Source: CAMPJU01 sp046566095 (lineage in GTDB: Bacteria > Pseudomonadota > Gammaproteobacteria > Xanthomonadales > Xanthomonadaceae). Taken from it: a stretch of 11,016 nucleotides of DNA. The DNA lies in NCBI GenBank assembly GCA_046566095.1, contig JBKHXI010000114.1, positions 1 through 11,016 on the forward strand, in the 5' to 3' direction. Position numbers and translations under genes: made by a program. Below, one piece after another: positions 6,349-11,016 of the stretch; the first letter of the stretch is position 1; each line of letters begins with the position of its first letter. The notes under the pieces are model-generated. The model was given only the letters and a program-made list of their open reading frames with translations. It searched no databases and was not told the origin of the DNA.

Positions 6349-9236
6349 GCCAGGACCAGAACAACCCGAACAACCCCTACCGGGCCACGATCCAGCTGCC
6401 GGCCACGGATTTCCCGATGCGCGGCGACCTGCCCAGGCGCGAGCCGCAGGCGCTCGCGCGCTGGGAGGCGGAGGGGCTGTACGCGCGCATCCGCGAACAC
6501 GCCGCCGGCCGCCCGAAGTTCGTGCTGCACGACGGCCCGCCCTATGCGAATGGATCCATCCACATCGGCCACGCGGTCAACAAGGTGCTCAAGGACATCG
6601 TGGTCCGCTCGAAGCTGATGGCCGGCTTCGACGCGCCCTACGTGCCCGGCTGGGACTGCCACGGCCTGCCGATCGAGCACGCGGTGGAGAAGAAGTACGG
6701 AAAAGTCGGGGTCAAGCTCGACGCCGCGCAGTTCCGCGCCAAGTGCCGCGAGTACGCCGGCGAGCAGATCGAGGCCCAGCGCCGCGACTTCAAGCGCCTG
6801 GGCGTGATCGGCGACTGGGACAACCCCTACCGCTCGATGGACTTCCGCTACGAGGCCGACATCGTCCGCGCGCTGGCGAAGATCGTCGAGCGCGGGCACC
6901 TGGCGCGCGGGGTCAAGCCGGTGCACTGGTGCTTCGACTGCGGCTCGGCGCTGGCCGAGGCCGAGATCGAGTACGCCGACAAGCGCTCGCCCACGGTCGA
7001 CGTCGCCTACCCGGCGCGCGACCCGGCCGCGCTCGCGGCAGCGTTCGAGTCGGTGCTGCCCGAAGGTGTGGAAGTGGCGGTGCCGATCTGGACCACCACG
7101 CCGTGGACGCTGCCGGCAAGCCTGGCGGTCGCGCTCGGCGCCGACCTGGAATACCTGCTGGTCGAGGGGCCCGCGCGCGACGGCGGGCGCCGCTGGCTGG
7201 TGCTGGCGGCGGACCTGGCCGCGCAGGCGCTGGCGCGCTACGGCGTCGGCGAGGTCGTGGTCCATGGCCGCGCCACCGGCGCCGAGCTGGAGGGCCTGCT
7301 GCTCGAGCACCCGTTCCGCGCATCGGACGGGGCGTGGGCGCGCGAGATCCCGCTGGTCCTGGGCGAACATGTCTCGGCGGAGGAGGGCACCGGCACCGTC
7401 CACACCGCGCCCGGCCACGGCCAGGAGGACTTCGTCGCCGGCCAGCGCTACGGCCTGCTGGACAAATACCAGGCCGGCGAGATCAACCCGGTCGACGCGC
7501 GCGGTGCCTACCTGCCGTCGACGCCCGCCATCGGCGAGACCGTCATCGCCGGGGTCCACATCTGGAAGGCCAACCCGCTGATCGTCGAGGCGCTACGCGC
7601 CAACGGCAACCTGCTCGCGCACGCCGAACTCGGCCACAGCTACCCGCACTGCTGGCGGCACAAGACCCCGGTCGCGTTCCGGGCCACACCGCAGTGGTTC
7701 ATCTCGATGGAGAAGGCCGGCCTGCGCCGCGACGCGCTGGCGGCGATCGACGGCGCGCGCTTCGTGCCCGACTGGGGCCAGGCCCGCATCCGCGGCATGG
7801 TCGACGGGCGCCCGGACTGGACCATCTCGCGCCAGCGCTTCTGGGGCGTGCCGCTGTGCCTGTTCGTCGACCGCGAGAGCGGCGAGCCGCATCCGCGCAC
7901 GCCCGAGCTGATGCGCGAGGTCGCCGAGCGGATCGAGCGCGAGGGCGCCGACGCCTGGTACGCGCTGGAACCGGCCGACGTGCTGGGCGACGCCGCCGCG
8001 CGCTACGACAAGGTGCCCGACATCCTCGACGTCTGGTTCGATTCGGGCGTGACCCACTTCTGCGTGCTCGAGCAGCGCGCGGAAGACGGCCTGCGCAAGC
8101 CCGCCGACCTGTACCTGGAGGGCTCCGACCAGCACCGCGGCTGGTTCCAGTCCTCGCTGCTGACCGGGGTGGCGATGGACGGCGCCGCGCCCTACCGGCA
8201 GGTCCTGACCCACGGCTTCGCGGTCGACGCCCACGGCAAGAAGATGTCCAAGTCGCTGGGCAACGTGGTCGAGCCGCAGAAGGTGATCGACGCGATGGGC
8301 GCCGACGTGCTGCGGCTGTGGATCGCCGCCACCGACTACCGCCAGGAGATGTCGGTCTCCGACGAGATCCTCAAGCGCAGTTCCGACGGCTACCGCCGGA
8401 TCCGCAACACCGCGCGCTTCCTGCTGGGCAACCTGCACGGCTTCGACCCGCGCACGCAGCTGGTGGCGGGCGAGGACATGGTCGCGCTCGACCGCTGGAT
8501 CGTGCACCGCGCCCACGGCCTGCAGCGGCGCATCGCCGATGCCTACGACCGCTACGACTTCGCCGAGGTGGTGCACGCGCTCGGCAACTTCTGCAGCGTC
8601 GACCTCGGCGCGCTCTACCTGGACGTGACCAAGGACCGGCTGTACACGATGCCGGAGGATTCGCGTGGCCGTCGCAGCGCGCAGACCGCGATGTACCACG
8701 TGGCCGAGGCCTTCGCGCGCTGGATCGCGCCGATCCTGGCCTTCACCGCCGACGAGCTGTGGGCGCACCTGCCGCCGCCGGCGCGCGGCGAACGCGAAGG
8801 CAACGTGCTGCTGGCGACCTGGTACCAGGGCCTGTCCGCGCTGCCGGACGACGCACCGCTGGCCGCCGCCGATTTCGAACGGCTGCTGGCGCTGCGCGAC
8901 CGGGTCGCCAAGGTGCTCGAGCCGATGCGCGCCGGCGGGGAGATCGGCGCCGCGCTGGAAGCCGAGATCGTGCTGGGCTGCGGGGTAGCCGACCAGAACT
9001 GGCTGGCGCCGCTGGCCGAGGAGCTGCGGTTCCTGTTCATCAGCGGCGACGTCGCGCTCGAGGCCCTGCCCGGCGCCGGCGAGATCCAGGTGCGCGCATT
9101 CGCCACCGCCAAGCCCAAGTGCGTGCGCTGCTGGCACCACCGCGCCGACGTCGGCAGCGTTCAGGCGCATCCGCAGCTGTGCGCGCGCTGCGTCGGCAAC
9201 ATCGAGGGCCGGCAGGAGGCCCGCCGATGGTTCTGA
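6345..9236 (+). CDS. ileS: Isoleucine--tRNA ligase
   Basis: IleRS charges tRNA-Ile in the cytoplasm and hydrolyses misacylated valine. The 963-residue class Ia synthetase compares with 938 in E. coli. In order: HDGPPYANGSIHIGH with HIGH at residues 73-76; YVPGWDCHGLPIEH after it; the CP1 editing domain with WTTTPWTLP and GTGTVHTAPGHGQEDF; SRQRFWGVPL and WFDSGVTHF in the Rossmann core; KMSKS at 633-637; the anticodon-binding helical domain; and a C-terminal zinc site with cysteines 926, 929, 946 and 949 (CVRC and CARC pairs). All signature motifs are intact. The GTG start overlaps the ribF stop; only a weak purine-rich stretch precedes it, so expression probably depends on coupling to ribF. 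Unlike the common ileS-lspA arrangement, 177 bp of repeat DNA separates it from lspA. Confidence 0.98.
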   Translation: MSQDQNNPNNPYRATIQLPATDFPMRGDLPRREPQALARWEAEGLYARIREHAAGRPKFVLHDGPPYANGSIHIGHAVNKVLKDIVVRSKLMAGFDAPYVPGWDCHGLPIEHAVEKKYGKVGVKLDAAQFRAKCREYAGEQIEAQRRDFKRLGVIGDWDNPYRSMDFRYEADIVRALAKIVERGHLARGVKPVHWCFDCGSALAEAEIEYADKRSPTVDVAYPARDPAALAAAFESVLPEGVEVAVPIWTTTPWTLPASLAVALGADLEYLLVEGPARDGGRRWLVLAADLAAQALARYGVGEVVVHGRATGAELEGLLLEHPFRASDGAWAREIPLVLGEHVSAEEGTGTVHTAPGHGQEDFVAGQRYGLLDKYQAGEINPVDARGAYLPSTPAIGETVIAGVHIWKANPLIVEALRANGNLLAHAELGHSYPHCWRHKTPVAFRATPQWFISMEKAGLRRDALAAIDGARFVPDWGQARIRGMVDGRPDWTISRQRFWGVPLCLFVDRESGEPHPRTPELMREVAERIEREGADAWYALEPADVLGDAAARYDKVPDILDVWFDSGVTHFCVLEQRAEDGLRKPADLYLEGSDQHRGWFQSSLLTGVAMDGAAPYRQVLTHGFAVDAHGKKMSKSLGNVVEPQKVIDAMGADVLRLWIAATDYRQEMSVSDEILKRSSDGYRRIRNTARFLLGNLHGFDPRTQLVAGEDMVALDRWIVHRAHGLQRRIADAYDRYDFAEVVHALGNFCSVDLGALYLDVTKDRLYTMPEDSRGRRSAQTAMYHVAEAFARWIAPILAFTADELWAHLPPPARGEREGNVLLATWYQGLSALPDDAPLAAADFERLLALRDRVAKVLEPMRAGGEIGAALEAEIVLGCGVADQNWLAPLAEELRFLFISGDVALEALPGAGEIQVRAFATAKPKCVRCWHHRADVGSVQAHPQLCARCVGNIEGRQEARRWF

Positions 9237-9252
9237 CCATGCCGATGCCCGC

Positions 9253-9312
9253 CGCCCCTCGGGCGCGACTCCGCAACGCCCGGGTTCGCGGCGCAAGCCG
9301 TCGCGGGCAAGG
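9253..9312. repeat. Degenerate REP-like element, first copy
   Basis: Bases 9253-9274 (CGCCCCTCGGGCGCGACTCCGC without its second T-for-C changes) resemble 9336-9357 with three differences, and TCGCGGGCAAGG at 9301-9312 recurs at 9376-9387. The whole looks like a decayed copy of the better-preserved paired element at 9326-9401. It lies just past the ileS stop. Confidence 0.45.
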
Positions 9313-9325
9313 GAATGCCGCGCCT

Positions 9326-9401
9326 CCCGTAGGAGCGCCCCTTGGGCGCGATCCCGCGGACTGTCGGCTCCCCGATCGCGGGCAAGGCCCGCTACTACGG
9401 G
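9326..9401. repeat. Inverted pair of REP-like hairpins (BIME-like)
   Basis: CCCGTAGGAGCG at 9326-9337 faces its near-perfect inverse CGCTACTACGGG at 9390-9401 (one mismatch). Each end carries a perfect hairpin: GCGCCC-CTT-GGGCGC at 9335-9349 and GCGGGC-AAG-GCCCGC at 9378-9392. A GTAGGAGCG head with a GC hairpin is the typical form of dispersed extragenic palindromes in xanthomonads and pseudomonads. It ends 12 bp before the lspA start, so it would lie in any ileS-lspA read-through transcript and could affect its stability or end it. Confidence 0.7.
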
Positions 9402-9413
9402 CGTGAGGCTCGC

Positions 9414-9923
9414 ATGACATCCCATCCCAAGCCCAACGCCCTGTCCTGGCTGGCGCTCTCGGTCGTGGTGGTCGTGCTCGACCAGCTGACCAAGCTCTGG
9501 GTGCTGACCTCGCTGCCCGAGTACACCGCGATCCCGGTGATCGACGGTTTCTGGAACTGGTACCGCACCTACAACACCGGCGCGGCCTTCAGCTTCCTGG
9601 CCGACGCCGGCGGCTGGCAGCACTGGTTCTTCATCGGCATCGGCCTGGTCATCTGCGCGGTGCTGGTGGTCTGGCTGGCGCGCACCCCGCGCCACGACTG
9701 GCGCACCGCGCTGCCGTTCGCGCTGGTGATCGGCGGCGCGGTCGGCAACCTGATCGACCGCTTCGTGCATGGCCATGTGGTCGACTTCATCCAGTGGTAC
9801 TGGCGCGACTGGTACTGGCCGGCCTTCAACATCGCCGACGCCGCCATCGTCGTCGGCGCCATCGGCATCGCCGTGTTCGGCCTGGTCCAGGGCAGGTCCG
9901 CCGCCAGCAGCCGCCCGCGCTGA
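9414..9923 (+). CDS. lspA: Lipoprotein signal peptidase (signal peptidase II)
   Basis: LspA is an inner-membrane aspartyl protease that cuts the signal peptide from diacylglyceryl-modified prolipoproteins. The 169 residues (E. coli 164) show four hydrophobic segments, around 11-31, 69-89, 97-113 and 139-158. Family motifs are present: VLDQLTK at 21-27, YNTGAAFSFLA at 53-63, GNLIDR at 111-116 and FNIADAAI at 138-145. The catalytic pair is D115 and D142. The frame is open back to 9342, but ATG 9414 gives a family-length protein and has GAGG at 9405-9408, 5 nt upstream; the earlier ATG would read REP DNA as protein. In E. coli lspA directly follows ileS; here a REP pair intervenes, so it may be partly uncoupled. 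REP-like DNA also follows it. Confidence 0.97.
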   Translation: MTSHPKPNALSWLALSVVVVVLDQLTKLWVLTSLPEYTAIPVIDGFWNWYRTYNTGAAFSFLADAGGWQHWFFIGIGLVICAVLVVWLARTPRHDWRTALPFALVIGGAVGNLIDRFVHGHVVDFIQWYWRDWYWPAFNIADAAIVVGAIGIAVFGLVQGRSAASSRPR

Positions 9924-9947
9924 CCCCCCCGCGCCCTCCCCGAAGCC

Positions 9948-10019
9948 TGTAGGAGCTGCGTAAGCTGCGACCAGCCGCGCGGCCATCGGAGGCTGGGCCT
10001 CGGGTCGCGGGGTCGCAGC
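9948..10019. repeat. REP-like element between lspA and ispH
   Basis: TGTAGGAGCTGCG followed by TAAGCTGCGACC (9948-9972) is a typical dispersed palindromic repeat of xanthomonad and pseudomonad genomes. GCTGCGACC at 9964-9972 is inverted as GGTCGCAGC at 10011-10019, so the segment could fold as a large stem-loop. It sits 24 bp after lspA and before the ispH promoter region, and may act as a transcript end or stability element for lspA. No T-run is present. Confidence 0.65.
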
Positions 10020-10038
10020 GGCGGGATCTGGTCGTTGC

Positions 10039-10065
10039 GGGGTGCGGGTGCGGGGACGATGGGGG
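10039..10065 (+). promoter_or_regulatory. Putative G-quadruplex motif upstream of ispH
   Basis: Four G-runs (GGGG, GGG, GGGG, GGGGG) are separated by loops TGC, TGC and ACGAT, fitting the G3+N1-7 rule on the coding strand. It covers the position where the -35 element of the ispH -10 box would lie. Folding and any regulatory effect are inferred. Confidence 0.4.
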
Positions 10066-10075
10066 CAGCGAGGCG

Positions 10076-10081
10076 TAGAAT
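10076..10081 (+). promoter_or_regulatory. Candidate -10 box for ispH, leaderless placement
   Basis: TAGAAT (5 of 6 to TATAAT) ends 8 nt before the A of the ispH ATG at 10090. Transcription normally begins about 6-8 nt after the -10, so the message would begin at, or within a few bases of, the start codon. No Shine-Dalgarno is present in the intervening TGCCGCCC, and no good -35 is visible. Confidence 0.55.
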
Positions 10082-10089
10082 TGCCGCCC

Positions 10090-11016
10090 ATGGACGTCCT
10101 GCTCGCCAATCCCCGCGGCTTCTGCGCCGGGGTCGACCGCGCCATCGAGATCGTCAAGCGCGCGCTGGAGACCCTCGGCGCGCCGATCTACGTGCGCCAT
10201 GAAGTGGTGCACAACCGCTTCGTGGTCGAGGACCTGCGCCGCCGCGGGGCGGTGTTCGTTGAGGAACTGCACGAGGTGCCCGACGGCGCCACCGTGATCT
10301 TCTCCGCCCACGGCGTCTCGCAGGCGGTCCGTGCGGAGGCCGGGCGCCGCGGCCTGAAGGTGTTCGACGCCACCTGCCCGCTGGTGACCAAGGTCCACCT
10401 GGAAGTCGCGCGCCAGTGCCGCGCCGGCCGCGACATGGTGCTGATCGGCCATGCCGGCCATCCCGAGGTCGAGGGCACGATGGGCCAGTGGAATGCGCAG
10501 GCCGGCGGCGGCGAAATCCACCTGGTCGAAGGCATCGAAGACGTGGCCGGGCTGCAGCTGGCGCAACCGGACAACTGCGCCTACACCACCCAGACCACGC
10601 TCTCGGTCGACGACACCCGGCAGATCATCGACGCGCTGAAGGCGCGCTTCCCGGCGATCCAGGGCCCGAAGAACGACGACATCTGCTACGCCACCCAGAA
10701 CCGCCAGGACGCGGTGCGCGAACTTGCGCGCGACTGCGACCTGGTGCTGGTGGTCGGCTCGCCGAACAGCTCCAACTCCAACCGCCTGCGCGAGCTGGCC
10801 GAGCGCGAGGGAGTCGAGGCCCATCTCATCGACGGCGCCGACGAGATCGATCCGGCCTGGGTCGCCGGCCGCCGCTGCATCGGCGTCACCGCCGGCGCCT
10901 CGGCCCCGGACGTGCTGGTGCGCGGCGTGCTCGACCGCCTGCAGGCCCTGGGCGGCGCACCGGCGCGCGAGCTGCGCGGCGAACCGGAGAACATGGTCTT
11001 CGCCCTGCCCAGGGAA
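10090..11016 (+). CDS. ispH: 4-hydroxy-3-methylbut-2-enyl diphosphate reductase (3' end outside window)
   Basis: IspH (LytB) is a cytoplasmic iron-sulfur enzyme that reduces HMBPP to IPP and DMAPP in the last step of the MEP isoprenoid pathway. The visible 309 residues begin MDVLLANPRGFCAGVDRA and are open to the right edge, with no stop codon; E. coli IspH has 316 residues, so only a short tail is probably missing. The three cluster cysteines are C12 (GFCAGV), C96 (DATCP) and C199 (DDICYATQNRQ). Active-site motifs EVVHN, SAHGVS, GHAGHPEVEGTMGQ, TTQTTLS and GSPNSSNSNRL are present. The ATG is fixed by alignment; no Shine-Dalgarno precedes it and a TAGAAT box ends 8 nt upstream, suggesting a leaderless message. 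In E. coli fkpB lies between lspA and ispH; here there is only repeat DNA. Confidence 0.97.
   Translation, partial: MDVLLANPRGFCAGVDRAIEIVKRALETLGAPIYVRHEVVHNRFVVEDLRRRGAVFVEELHEVPDGATVIFSAHGVSQAVRAEAGRRGLKVFDATCPLVTKVHLEVARQCRAGRDMVLIGHAGHPEVEGTMGQWNAQAGGGEIHLVEGIEDVAGLQLAQPDNCAYTTQTTLSVDDTRQIIDALKARFPAIQGPKNDDICYATQNRQDAVRELARDCDLVLVVGSPNSSNSNRLRELAEREGVEAHLIDGADEIDPAWVAGRRCIGVTAGASAPDVLVRGVLDRLQALGGAPARELRGEPENMVFALPRE

Noticed and set aside
7593..10157. 854-codon minus-strand open frame opposite ileS and lspA, and an 887-codon plus-strand frame at 6743-9406
   Set aside because: Both are out-of-frame shadows of ileS with Arg/Ala/Gly/Val/His-rich composition, and ileS and lspA have complete motif sets in their own frames.

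Overview
The window is very GC-rich chromosomal DNA carrying a conserved housekeeping neighbourhood: rpsT (minus strand), then murJ, ribF, ileS, lspA and ispH (plus strand). The gene order and the GTAGGAGCG / TGTAGGAGCTGCG intergenic repeat families suggest a gammaproteobacterium of the Xanthomonadaceae type (Lysobacter, Luteimonas or Xanthomonas relatives). This placement is inference; no 16S or database search was possible.

Layout. Bases 1-200 hold no convincing gene but contain several inverted and tandem G/C-rich repeats. A clear rho-independent terminator (201-229) ends rpsT (252-524, minus, GTG start). A divergent gap with a strong G-quadruplex motif separates rpsT from murJ (685-2349), the lipid II flippase. 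An 88-bp segment bounded by perfect 11-bp inverted repeats (2400-2487) follows. It abuts the stop codon of a large minus-strand gene (2488-4923) for an 811-residue membrane protein resembling GT-C-fold glycosyltransferases. This gene sits convergently to murJ and divergently from ribF, and its GC content looks lower than that of its neighbours. A 417-bp gap (4924-5340) holds candidate promoters for both directions and a short coding-like stretch. ribF (TTG start) overlaps ileS by four bases (GTGA). A 177-bp gap with paired REP-like hairpins lies before lspA. A second REP-like element, a G-quadruplex motif and a -10 box placed for a nearly leaderless transcript precede ispH, which runs off the right edge of the window.

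How the genes work together. MurJ and LspA are inner-membrane envelope proteins: MurJ flips lipid II and LspA processes lipoproteins. IspH makes the isoprenoid precursors from which undecaprenyl phosphate, the lipid carrier of lipid II, is built. RibF makes FMN and FAD, IleRS charges tRNA-Ile, and S20 is a 30S ribosomal protein. The membrane glycosyltransferase-like protein is the only accessory-looking gene; it probably transfers sugars from polyprenyl-linked donors on the periplasmic face, but its substrate cannot be read from the sequence.

I see no CRISPR array, tRNA or rRNA gene, transposase, or clearly new multi-gene system. The items most worth following up are the inserted glycosyltransferase-like gene with its flanking inverted repeat, the two promoter-proximal G-quadruplex motifs, and the near-leaderless ispH.
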